Source: JAGNXB01 sp964471595
GTDB lineage: Bacteria > Bacteroidota > Bacteroidia > Chitinophagales > Saprospiraceae
Assembly: GCA_964471595.1 (NCBI GenBank)
Contig: CAYYGN010000007.1
Coordinates: 36,650-100,649, forward strand
DNA: 64,000 nt
Direction of reading: 5' to 3'
The notes beneath the pieces were generated by a model that saw only the letters and a list, made by a program, of their open reading frames with translations, was not told where the DNA came from and searched no databases. The number at the start of each line of letters is the position of its first letter. The first letter of the stretch is position 1. The position numbers and the translations under genes were made by a program. This document shows, one piece after another, positions 1-9,800 of this stretch.

Positions 1-1
1 C

Positions 2-3000
2 CAGTTTACTGTCACGGTAGAGGACAATGAACCGCCCACCTTCTCCTGTCCCGGGCTTGCTGGCTTTGGAAATGCCGCCATTCGTCTGACCGGTTCGGCC
101 GGTGATGCCATTCCCGGCGATTGTGCCTATACCCTGGACGTCATGGATACCTCACTGGATCCGACCATGTTGGCCGACAATTGCGGCGCAACGGTGTTGT
201 CCTATTCCATCACATTATTTGGCGGTGCCGCCAGCTTTACGCCAGGTCCCAATCCTTCCAGCCTGGCCGGTAGCACGTTCACGGCGATATCCCTTTTTGG
301 TGACGCTTCCTTCCGGGTCACCTGGACCCTGACCGATGGAAGCGGCAATACGACCACCTGCGTCAGATGGATTCGGGTGATTGACGGAGAGAGTCCTGTG
401 ATTACATGTCCTTCCTCCCCACAGGTAAGGACGACCAGCCAGGACGGCAATCCGGGTGATTGCCTGTACACGGCCAGTGGAGGTGAATTCAATCCCACCG
501 GTACGTCCGACAACTGTCAGGTATGGTTCTACAACAACGATTACGATCTCACGCCCAGCCTCAATGGATCCAGCTTCCCCAGTGGGACAACGCTGGTGAC
601 CTGGACGGCTTGGGATCTGCATCTCAACAGCGGCAGTTGTCAGATCGAGATCATCGTCCAGGACGACGAACCCCCTGTTAACATTTACTGCCCGAACGAT
701 ATCGTCCTGCCCAACATCATGGGTGATTGCAACAACTTCGCCTCATGGGTGCGGCCTTCCCAGAACAGCTGGGTGGACAATTGCAATCCCTCTTCGATTC
801 TGTCGGTCACCGAGGTCATCTCCGATCCGGGTGTGCAGGCTGCGATCAATTTGAACTTCCCTTATGACGAGACGGGTGCCAACAACCTAATTCCCATCAC
901 CATTTTTGCGGTGGGGACGACGACGATCACCTACACCGCCTCAGATACGAGTGGCAACACGGACGTCTGTTCCTTTACGGTCACTATTGAAGACATTGAG
1001 GCGCCCACCATCTCTTGTCCTCCGGATCAGATACTGGGTACCATTTGTCTCAACGGGGTAGTGCCCGATTATCGCGGGTTGGCCACCGGCATCTTCGACA
1101 ACTGCCCGTCCTCCCTGATCATTACCCAGGACCCGGCTCCGGGTACGTTGTTGGGCAATGTGCCCGGTTTGATTCCTGCCGATGGCGCCACATTCATCGT
1201 GGAACTGAAGGTCGCGGATGGCTTCCCGCTGGGTCTTGCCGACAGTTGTACGTTCGTTGTTACACTGATGGAGACCAATCTCCCGCAACCTGATATCCTT
1301 GTGTTGCCTTCTCTGCTGGATTCCTGTTCGGTGATTGACGTACAGGCGCCTACGGCCAATGATTGCGGCAACGTGATTTACGGGGTTCCCAATGTGGGCG
1401 TCCTGATCCAGTTCAACCCTCCGGTTTACCGGTTTACAACGGGGCTGTACAATGTCATCTGGACCTATATCGGTGCATCCGGCAATACCATTCAGGGTCA
1501 GGCCATCGAAGTCCAGGATGATGTCACACCGCCTGTGACGCTTTGCAAGTCTCTCGCCGTCGTGCTTTCTTCTTCGAATCCCGGCGGAGTGACGCTGGCC
1601 GCATTTGACTTTGATGATGGCTCCACGGACCATTGTGGTATCGTTGCGTGGGATTACAGTGTCAACGGCGGTCCTTTCGCCAGCATTCATTCCTTCGGCT
1701 GTGACGAAGTGGGCGTCCATACCATTGTACTGCGCACGACGGACGATGCCGGCAACCAAAGCACATGCCAGACCAGTCTCACTATCGATGACGTGACGAA
1801 TCCGACCATTTTGGGAGGATGTCCTGCCAACGTGTCCGTGACGACGGTCAACAACGGCGGATACGATTGCGAAGGTCTCGCTACGGTGGCAATACCCAAT
1901 GTGACGGATAATTGCGACATCGTCATCTACGAATTGCATCTGGTGTTGCCTGACCTGACTCCTGTGGTATATGATGTACTTGGCCAGCCCGTTTGGGCCG
2001 CTTCACTGCCCAAGGGCGTGACCTCTGCCACTTTGTATGTCGAGGACGAACACGGCAATTCCGCCTCCTGCGGATTTACGATTACTGTAACGGACAATGA
2101 AGATCCTTTTGTGAATTGTCCCGTCGACCAGGTTCGTTCCAATGATCCCGGCCTTTGTTCCTATACGGCTGTCGGTGGGGAATTCGATCCGACCAGCTTT
2201 GGCGACAATTGTCCGGGTGCATTCATCTTCAACAGTTACAATGGTCTGGCTTCACTGGATGGTGAAGTATTCCCGGTAGGCAGCCATTTGGTTTTTTGGA
2301 CGGTGATTGATGCCGTTGGCCGATTTGCGACTTGTTCCTTCACCATTGTCATCGAAGACAATGAATCCCCTCAGGTGTTGTGGTGCCAACCCGACATCAC
2401 ACAGGTGGCTACTGCGGGTACCTGTAACGCCCTGGTGAGCTGGTCGCCCACCTACGGCATTGTGGGAGATGTCGATGACAATTGCGGCATTTTCAACATC
2501 ACGGAATCCATTTCGGATCCTTCTGTGATACCTGTATACCCCTACCTGCCATTTGGTCCGTTCCCGCCCTTCCTGCTCAACCAGGCTCTTTTCCCGGTGG
2601 GTACAACCACGATTACATACACCGTTGAGGACATCCACGGCAATACGGCCGAATGTATCTTCCACGTGGACATCATTGATGATCAGCCTCCGTCCATCGC
2701 CTGTCCGCCCAACCAGATCCTGAGTACGATCTGTGCCAGCGGTTCGGTACCTGATTACACGGGGCTTATCAGCAATTTGACGGACAATTGTGTGGCCAAC
2801 CTGATCATTACGCAGGACCCTGTGGCAGGAACACCCTTGTCGGGCGTACCCGGTCTGACTCCTGCCGACGGAGAATCCTTTACCGTGACACTGACGGCAA
2901 CGGATGGCCACCCGCTGCATCTTTCTGCGGATTGCCAGTTCCTGGTGACCCTGGATGACGTCAACCTTCCTATACCCGATCAGGCCATGTTGCCCAATCT

Positions 3001-6000
3001 CTTCAGTGACTGCGAATCGATCATAGTTTCGCCGCCTACGGCCAACGATTGTGGCAATGTCCTTCTCGGAATCCCCGACAAAGGGAACCAGATCAGCTTC
3101 AATCCGCCGATGTACCAGTTTGATATTGGATTGTACACGGTCATCTGGACGTATGTCGGCGTGAACGGAAGCACTCAGCAGGTGCAGCAGATCCAGGTAG
3201 GTCCTGACAATATTCCGCCGACGGCCACCTGCGTGAATGCCACGGTCATCCTCGACGCCAACGGAAACGGTTCGCTGAGTGCAGCCTCCGTGACCGGCAG
3301 CGTGAATGACAATTGCGGCATCGACAATGTGTCCGTAAGCCCCAACACCTTTACCTGTGCCCATGTCGGCGCCAACATTGTGACGCTGACGGTTACGGAT
3401 ATATTCGGCAACACAGGCACATGTACGGCCTCCGTGCTGGTGCAGGATCTGACGCCGCCTGCCTTCAATCTGAGTGGTTCGACGACAACGGCCAACTGTA
3501 ACGCCATCCCGGGCATACCCAATGTATTTGCCACAGATGCCTGCGGACTGGCCAGCAGTACGTTCAACGAAACCAGCACCAAGAGTGTCAATGCCAACAA
3601 TTGCGGATTCTACAACTACACGATTACCCGGACATGGACGGCTACGGACGTGAACGGTAATGTGGCTACCATGCAGCGCATCATCAACGTGCAGGACATC
3701 AGTGCACCGGGTTGGACCCAAAGCATGCCTGATACGGTCTTTGCCACGACCAATGCGTTTAACTGCACCGGGGGCATTACTTTGATCGTGGGTCCCACCC
3801 AGGTAGTGGACAACTGTGCCGCTTTTGCCAATCTTTCGATCAGTTTCTCCGGATCGAACGGCTTCTCCGGTACGACCAATGCCTCTGGACAATATCCCTT
3901 GGGTACCACAACCCTGGTCTTTACCGCCACCGATCCTTGCGGCAACAGCGCCATCAAAGTCGTTCGCGTCATAGTGACCGATGCCACACCACCCACGCCG
4001 GTCTGTATCAACAGCATCACCTTGCCCCTCAACCTGCAGGGAGAGTTGGTCATTCCACCGCAAGTCGTCGACAACGGCAGTTATGACAACTGTCTGACTC
4101 CGTTCTCTATGAGTGACATCTTCCTGGATGTCTTCCCCGACACTTTTGACTGTGATGATGCCGGCAAGACCCTCACGGTGACGCTTACGGTGACCGACCT
4201 GGCCGGCAACACGGCTACTTGTCCCGCCCAGGTGACCATCATCGACAATACGGTGCCCACCCTGATCAGCTGTGCTCCGGATGTAACCATCAGTTGCACT
4301 GCGGACACGGGTTACCTGTCCCTCGGTGTACCGCAGATTGATGATGCCTGTGGCACATCGTTCACCTACACGGACAATATCGTACAGGTGGGAGGCGCGA
4401 TTTGCTATCGCATTGACCGCACCTGGCTGTTGCTGGACGGATCGGGCAATAATATCACCTGTCTGCAGCGGATTTCCGTCTTTGACAATGTGCCGCCTGT
4501 ATTCACATCCGCACTGCCACAGGATATCACGTTGGAATGCGGATTGCCCATTCCGGCAGCCGCGCAGGTGACGGCATCAGACAACTGCAGTACGGCTTCG
4601 GTCAACCTGGCCATTTCGACAACGAAGACCAATACGCTCAATTGCAGTGATTATGCCTATGTCCTGACACGGACATGGACGGCAACGGATGCCTGCGGTA
4701 ATGTCGCTGTCCATGTACAGGAGATCACCATTAATGACACCACGCCGCCGGTCATCGCCTTCCTGCCGGATACGATGATTTTATACACCAACAATTTCAA
4801 CGCCGACAGTTGCACGGTTCCGGTGGTCCTGAATGCCGATATTGCTGATTGTCAACCCGATTCCGTTATTGATGTGACCAACAACGGTCCGTTCGGACCG
4901 GGGAATACTTCGGCCAGCGGTTCTTATCCGGCCGGTGTGTACAATATCGTCTTCACGGCAGAGGACCGTTGCGGCAATGTGTCGCAGGAAGTGGTCCACC
5001 TGCAGGTGATCGACAATTCGACCCCGGTGGCCGTATGTTTTTCCAACATCAATGTATCTCTTAACTCCCAGGGCTTTGCCATACTGACACCCGCACAAGT
5101 GGATGACAACAGCCACGACAACTGCACGCCACACGGCAATCTGTTGCTGGAGCTGAGCCAGGATTCTTTTGATTGTACCCAGTTGGGGCAGCAGATAGTC
5201 ACGTTGACAGTCACGGATGCGGCAGGGAATACCAATGCCTGTACCTCCATCGTGACGGTGAATGCCGGTCCGGGCAACGAGATCAATCACACAGCCGGGG
5301 TGACCTTTGAAACATTCCCCAATTCAGCGGACGGTGCCATTTCCGTTACAGCCAGTGGCGGTTCGGGCAACTTTACCTACCTCTGGAGCCCGGGCGGTCA
5401 AACGACACCTTCGATTTCCGGACTCACCTCAGGCACATACACGCTGGTCATCACGGATGTGGTGACGGGTTGCAAGAAGACCATCATGATCTTTGTCGGC
5501 GTGTTGGGCGTACCGGATATCAAGATTTCCGGCCGGATCCTGACGACGACAGGAGTCGGTATCGGCCGTGTGCACGTCAACATGACAGGTTCCCAGAGCG
5601 GCTCGTACTACACGGCCAATGACGGGTACTACGAGTTTACCGTTCCTGCGGGAAGTACGGTTACGATCACGCCATTCAAGGACACATTGCCGGCCAATGG
5701 AGTGACATCCCTTGACTTTGCGATCATCCAGCAGCACATTCTGGCTCCGCCAGGACTGAAACCGCTGACAACGCCTTACCAGTTGATCGCTGCCGACCAG
5801 AATGGTAACGACATGATCAATGGTATTGACATAGCCCAGTTCCAGAACACAATCCTCAACAACTTCCCGAACTTCCCGGATGTCACATCCTGGGTGTTTG
5901 TGGATGCCGACTTTGTGTTCCCCAGCCCGCTGGCACCCTGGTCGACCGGTTGGGATGCTTCCGTCACCTTCACCAATATTGGTGTGGATGCCCCCAACAC

Positions 6001-6784
6001 GGATTTCATCGGTGTCAAAATGGGTGACGTCACCAATGATGCGGATCCGACCAAGTTTACCGGACAGCCCGAGGTGGAAACCAGGAATGACGGAGACATT
6101 CGCCTTTCCCTGACCGATCAGGTTCTGGAAGCGGGAACGATCATCCGTGTACCGGTACGCGCTGCCTTCTTTGAGCAATTCCGTGCCTACCAGTTCGGCT
6201 GGGCCTTCCATCCGGATGTCCTTGCCTTCAAAGGCATTCAGCCCGGTGTATTGGCAGGTGTGAACGCCGGTCAGTTTGGCACCGGCCAGCTGAAGCAAGG
6301 TTTGATTCCCCATCTTTGGTATGCCGGTGCTCCTGTGACACTTGCGCCGGAGGATGTAATCTACACCCTGGAATTCGAAGTGCTTCGCAGCGGCCAGACC
6401 CTCCAGGAGGTACTTGGGCTGACAGGCGGGCACCTCGGAAGGATCGCCTATGCAGAGGGAGCGACAATGCACGGCATTCATCTGAACTGGGAAGACCAGC
6501 CCACGGAAACGCCGGAAGGGCATGGATTTGCCCTGCTCGGCAACCGGCCCAACCCGTTCTCGCATCTGACGCAGGTCGAGTATGTGCTGCCGGAACCGTT
6601 ACCCGTAGTTGTCACGGTGACAGATCTTGCCGGAAGGGCAGTAGCCCGGTTCCAGGCTGACGGTGCGGAAGGCCGCAACACTCTGGTCATCCACCAGGAT
6701 CAGTTGCCCGGCCCAGGCATTTATCTCTATGTTTTACAAGCGGGCGAGCACCGCGCGCTGGGGAAAATGCATGCCCAGGATTAA
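2..6784 (+). CDS. Giant HYR-repeat surface protein with dockerin-like region and type A T9SS sorting domain (5' partial)
   Basis: The reading frame is open at the left edge (in-frame HYR sequence precedes the first ATG at 143), so the gene starts outside the window. Visible are more than a dozen HYR-type Ig-like repeats of about 85 residues, each with a DNC motif and a GTTT/GNTA turn. They are followed by an SprB-like repeat (nt 5270-5510), a carboxypeptidase-regulatory-like and dockerin-like stretch with GNDMINGIDIAQF (nt 5520-6050), a cohesin-like region (nt 6090-6450) and a C-terminal PNPF-type domain (nt 6520-6784) typical of type A T9SS cargo. Family knowledge says such proteins are exported through the outer membrane and attached to the surface or released. 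The role is probably adhesive, which is inference. A near-perfect terminator follows directly. Large antisense reading frames here are codon-bias shadows. Confidence 0.9.
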   Translation, partial: QFTVTVEDNEPPTFSCPGLAGFGNAAIRLTGSAGDAIPGDCAYTLDVMDTSLDPTMLADNCGATVLSYSITLFGGAASFTPGPNPSSLAGSTFTAISLFGDASFRVTWTLTDGSGNTTTCVRWIRVIDGESPVITCPSSPQVRTTSQDGNPGDCLYTASGGEFNPTGTSDNCQVWFYNNDYDLTPSLNGSSFPSGTTLVTWTAWDLHLNSGSCQIEIIVQDDEPPVNIYCPNDIVLPNIMGDCNNFASWVRPSQNSWVDNCNPSSILSVTEVISDPGVQAAINLNFPYDETGANNLIPITIFAVGTTTITYTASDTSGNTDVCSFTVTIEDIEAPTISCPPDQILGTICLNGVVPDYRGLATGIFDNCPSSLIITQDPAPGTLLGNVPGLIPADGATFIVELKVADGFPLGLADSCTFVVTLMETNLPQPDILVLPSLLDSCSVIDVQAPTANDCGNVIYGVPNVGVLIQFNPPVYRFTTGLYNVIWTYIGASGNTIQGQAIEVQDDVTPPVTLCKSLAVVLSSSNPGGVTLAAFDFDDGSTDHCGIVAWDYSVNGGPFASIHSFGCDEVGVHTIVLRTTDDAGNQSTCQTSLTIDDVTNPTILGGCPANVSVTTVNNGGYDCEGLATVAIPNVTDNCDIVIYELHLVLPDLTPVVYDVLGQPVWAASLPKGVTSATLYVEDEHGNSASCGFTITVTDNEDPFVNCPVDQVRSNDPGLCSYTAVGGEFDPTSFGDNCPGAFIFNSYNGLASLDGEVFPVGSHLVFWTVIDAVGRFATCSFTIVIEDNESPQVLWCQPDITQVATAGTCNALVSWSPTYGIVGDVDDNCGIFNITESISDPSVIPVYPYLPFGPFPPFLLNQALFPVGTTTITYTVEDIHGNTAECIFHVDIIDDQPPSIACPPNQILSTICASGSVPDYTGLISNLTDNCVANLIITQDPVAGTPLSGVPGLTPADGESFTVTLTATDGHPLHLSADCQFLVTLDDVNLPIPDQAMLPNLFSDCESIIVSPPTANDCGNVLLGIPDKGNQISFNPPMYQFDIGLYTVIWTYVGVNGSTQQVQQIQVGPDNIPPTATCVNATVILDANGNGSLSAASVTGSVNDNCGIDNVSVSPNTFTCAHVGANIVTLTVTDIFGNTGTCTASVLVQDLTPPAFNLSGSTTTANCNAIPGIPNVFATDACGLASSTFNETSTKSVNANNCGFYNYTITRTWTATDVNGNVATMQRIINVQDISAPGWTQSMPDTVFATTNAFNCTGGITLIVGPTQVVDNCAAFANLSISFSGSNGFSGTTNASGQYPLGTTTLVFTATDPCGNSAIKVVRVIVTDATPPTPVCINSITLPLNLQGELVIPPQVVDNGSYDNCLTPFSMSDIFLDVFPDTFDCDDAGKTLTVTLTVTDLAGNTATCPAQVTIIDNTVPTLISCAPDVTISCTADTGYLSLGVPQIDDACGTSFTYTDNIVQVGGAICYRIDRTWLLLDGSGNNITCLQRISVFDNVPPVFTSALPQDITLECGLPIPAAAQVTASDNCSTASVNLAISTTKTNTLNCSDYAYVLTRTWTATDACGNVAVHVQEITINDTTPPVIAFLPDTMILYTNNFNADSCTVPVVLNADIADCQPDSVIDVTNNGPFGPGNTSASGSYPAGVYNIVFTAEDRCGNVSQEVVHLQVIDNSTPVAVCFSNINVSLNSQGFAILTPAQVDDNSHDNCTPHGNLLLELSQDSFDCTQLGQQIVTLTVTDAAGNTNACTSIVTVNAGPGNEINHTAGVTFETFPNSADGAISVTASGGSGNFTYLWSPGGQTTPSISGLTSGTYTLVITDVVTGCKKTIMIFVGVLGVPDIKISGRILTTTGVGIGRVHVNMTGSQSGSYYTANDGYYEFTVPAGSTVTITPFKDTLPANGVTSLDFAIIQQHILAPPGLKPLTTPYQLIAADQNGNDMINGIDIAQFQNTILNNFPNFPDVTSWVFVDADFVFPSPLAPWSTGWDASVTFTNIGVDAPNTDFIGVKMGDVTNDADPTKFTGQPEVETRNDGDIRLSLTDQVLEAGTIIRVPVRAAFFEQFRAYQFGWAFHPDVLAFKGIQPGVLAGVNAGQFGTGQLKQGLIPHLWYAGAPVTLAPEDVIYTLEFEVLRSGQTLQEVLGLTGGHLGRIAYAEGATMHGIHLNWEDQPTETPEGHGFALLGNRPNPFSHLTQVEYVLPEPLPVVVTVTDLAGRAVARFQADGAEGRNTLVIHQDQLPGPGIYLYVLQAGEHRALGKMHAQD
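398..3235 (+). repeat. Higher-order duplication of a multi-HYR module within the giant gene
   Basis: A block of several HYR domains beginning at 398 (ITCPSSPQV...) recurs, diverged, at 2108 (VNCPVDQV...). Landmarks occur in the same order in both: SGGEF/VGGEF, ESISDP-type, CPPxQILxTIC, DPxxGTxLxxVPGLxPADG, and VIWTYxG. The CPPxQIL landmarks lie at 1010 and 2696, 1686 nt apart. The unit is therefore much longer than one HYR domain and was duplicated as a set. Confidence 0.75.
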
Positions 6785-6792
6785 TGATCGGA

Positions 6793-6831
6793 ACTATCCC
6801 GGAGGAACAGCCTCCGGGATAGTCCTTTTTT
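6793..6831 (+). terminator. Rho-independent terminator
   Basis: A perfect 13-bp stem (6793-6805 with 6811-6823) and a 5-nt loop are followed by a T-run at 6826-6831. It lies 8 nt after the stop codon of the giant HYR gene and separates it from the next operon. Confidence 0.92.
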
Positions 6832-6885
6832 CCCGGGAACGCAACAGTCCCCAATTATATGGATATTGGCAGTTAAATTGTACTC

Positions 6886-9800
6886 ATGGATAAGTACGGC
6901 AAGGCAATGAAGCGTGTATTCCTTCTGGTTTTGACACTGGCAGGAAGCATGACCTTCGGATGGACCCAGAATACTTTGTTTCTTCTGGCAGGTTCGACAG
7001 AGGCTCAATGCGGGGACACGATTGAAATCCCTGTCAGGGTTGTTGATTTTGATCAGGTTGTGGCCCTGGATTTCAGTATGGTCTGGGATCCGGGTATCCT
7101 TGAATTTACCGGCCAGATCGGCAACTTGAATGCCGCAATCGGATTGACCCCGTTCAATTTTGGTCCTTACCAGACCCCGGACAACGATACGCTGACCTTC
7201 CAGTGGTTCAATGCGCTGGGTGCCAGCCTTCCGGACAGCGCCACCCTTTTTACCCTGCAATATGTGGTGAGAGGCAATGGAGGTCTCCTGGGTCCAGTCT
7301 TGTTTGGCAACCAGTACACACCGATCGCCTGCGGCAAGATCATCAACGGATCCATTGATGAAGTGCCGGTGGATACCCTTCATGGGGCGGTCGTCATCGA
7401 AGATAATCTCGATCCTTCGGTCACTTGTCCGGATGACACCATAGTCTCCATCCCTTCCGGTGCCAATGGGATCATCGTCCATAACCTGGATCCGACGACA
7501 TCGGACAATTGTGCCGTGGATTCTCTCCTTTACACCCTGACTGGTGCCACAGCCGGAATGGGAGTGGGGTCGGCCAGTGGCCAGTTCTTTTTGGCGGGTA
7601 ACACTACGGTATCCTATACGGTAAAGGATTTTGCCGGCAATGAAGCGGATTGTTTCTTTGAGGTAAGCGTCCAGGATACCTTCCTGCGGTTGTTTGTCAT
7701 CCTTCCCGACAGTGTGCTGTGTGATGATGAAAGCTTTCGCGTGGATATCACGGCGCAGAATTTTTTCAGTATTGCCAGTCTTCAGTTTGGACTTTCCTGG
7801 AATGGTGTCGTCTTTCCGTTCGACTCACTGGGCAATTTTCACCCGGCCTTGAATCTCAATCTGGGCAACTTCGGCCCCATTGCCGGTATTGATGATACGC
7901 TGACTTTCAGTTGGTTCAATCCGTTGGGTGTTACCCTTCCGGACAATGCCGTCCTTTTCAGCATGTATTTTTCGGTCAATGGCCAGGCAGGAAGCAGCCA
8001 CATCATTCAGTTTGGCAACATGCCATCCGTCCCTATCGAGGCTTCCATGGCCCAGCCCTTCCCCAATCTGCCCGTCAAAATCGATGTGCAAACGTTTAAT
8101 GCATCGGTGTTTATCTATGATCTGGAGGCCCCTGTCATCCAGTGTCCCGATGATGTCACCGTTGATCTTCCTTCGGGTCAACCTTCGGTGACCGTCAACG
8201 GGATAGACCCGGTTATGGCAGACAATTGCGGCATAGAGGAACTTCAGTATGAACTTACAGGCGCCACTTCAGGCGCCGGAAGTGGCTCGGCCAGCGGTCA
8301 GTCATTCCAACAGGGGAATACTACAGTCCAATACACGGTGACCGATTTCGGAGGCAATGAGGCTACCTGTTCGTTTCAGGTCATTGTGGCCGACTCTATC
8401 CTGCGCCTGTTCGTCATCATGCCCGACAGCATTTCCTGTGAGGACACCTTCCTGAAGGTGGATATTACCGCCCAAAATTTCAACAGCATTGCCAGTCTGC
8501 AGTTTGGTCTTTCCTGGAATGGGGTGATCTTTCCTTTCGATTCACTCGGTAATTTCCATCCGGCCCTCAATCTTTCCCTTGCCAATTTCGGACCGATCTC
8601 GGGTATTGACGATACATTGACGTTCAGTTGGTTCAATCCGCTGGGTGTCACTCTGCCCGACAACGAGGTCCTTTTCAGTTTGTACTTCTCGGTGACAGGT
8701 CTGGCCGGTACCAGCCATACCATTCAGTTCGGCAACATGCCTTCCGTGCCCATCGAGGCTTCGATGGCGCAGCCCTTCCCCAATCTGCCGGTCATTATCG
8801 GTGTCGAAACCTTTGATGCCTCTTTGGTCATCTATGACCTTGTCCCTCCCCAGGTCGAGTGTCCGGATGATCTGACCGTTCAAATCCCTCAATTGCAGAC
8901 CTCTCAGGTCGTCAACGGCATAGACCCTGTCGCTTCCGACAATTGCGAAATCGAGTCCGTGGAATACAGTCTGAGTGGGGCTACTCAGGGATCAGGACCG
9001 GGAAGTGCCAGTGGTCAAACCTTCCAACTCGGGACGACGACGGTGCAATATCTGGTTACCGATTATGGCGGCAATACAGCTTCCTGCAGCTTTACGGTGA
9101 CGCTGGTTGAGGATACCCTCACCATCATTGTCATGGACCCCGAAGTCCTGTGTACCGATACGATCGTGGAAGTGTGTGTCAAAGCCGAGGCTTTCAACCA
9201 TCTCGCCAGTCTGCAGTTTGCCATGACGTGGGATGGCAAGATCATCGAATATGTATCGATCTCACAGACCAATCCTGCTCTCAATCTCAGCGGTACCAAT
9301 TTCGGGCCTACATCAGGTATCGAGGATACCTTGACCTTCAGTTGGTTTAATGCCGCCGGTGTCACCATACCGGATGATTCCATCTTGTTCTGCGTATTGT
9401 TTGATCTTGTCGGCGGTGTGAACACCTCCACGGATCTCCTTTTGATCGATCACCCGTCTGTACCCATTGAGGCTTCCGTGGCTCAACCATTGCCACAATT
9501 TCCGGTGGTCGTACCGGTGGATACCGTCCACGGCTTTCTGGAGGTCTCCGATGATGAACCTCCGGTCATCACCAATTGTCCTTCCGACCAGACCGTTGAA
9601 GCGGCTCCTGCCTTCTGCCAGGCGGTAGCCCATTGGACGGCCCTTGTAGCTACCGACAATTGCACGCCTGATGTGATGATCACGTGCTCTCACACCTCCG
9701 GAGATATTTTTGATCTCGGTACCACGCAAGTCCTTTGTGTGGCCACCGATGAAGCCGGGTTGACCGATACGTGTGTCTTTCAGGTCACTGTGGTGGATAC

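Noticed and set aside
2252..4063. 603-codon antisense open frame in the giant HYR gene (and similar ones at 941-1939 and 5429-6565)
   Set aside because: No domain or signal peptide, compositionally odd, and lies fully opposite well-recognised HYR coding sequence; it is a shadow of codon bias.
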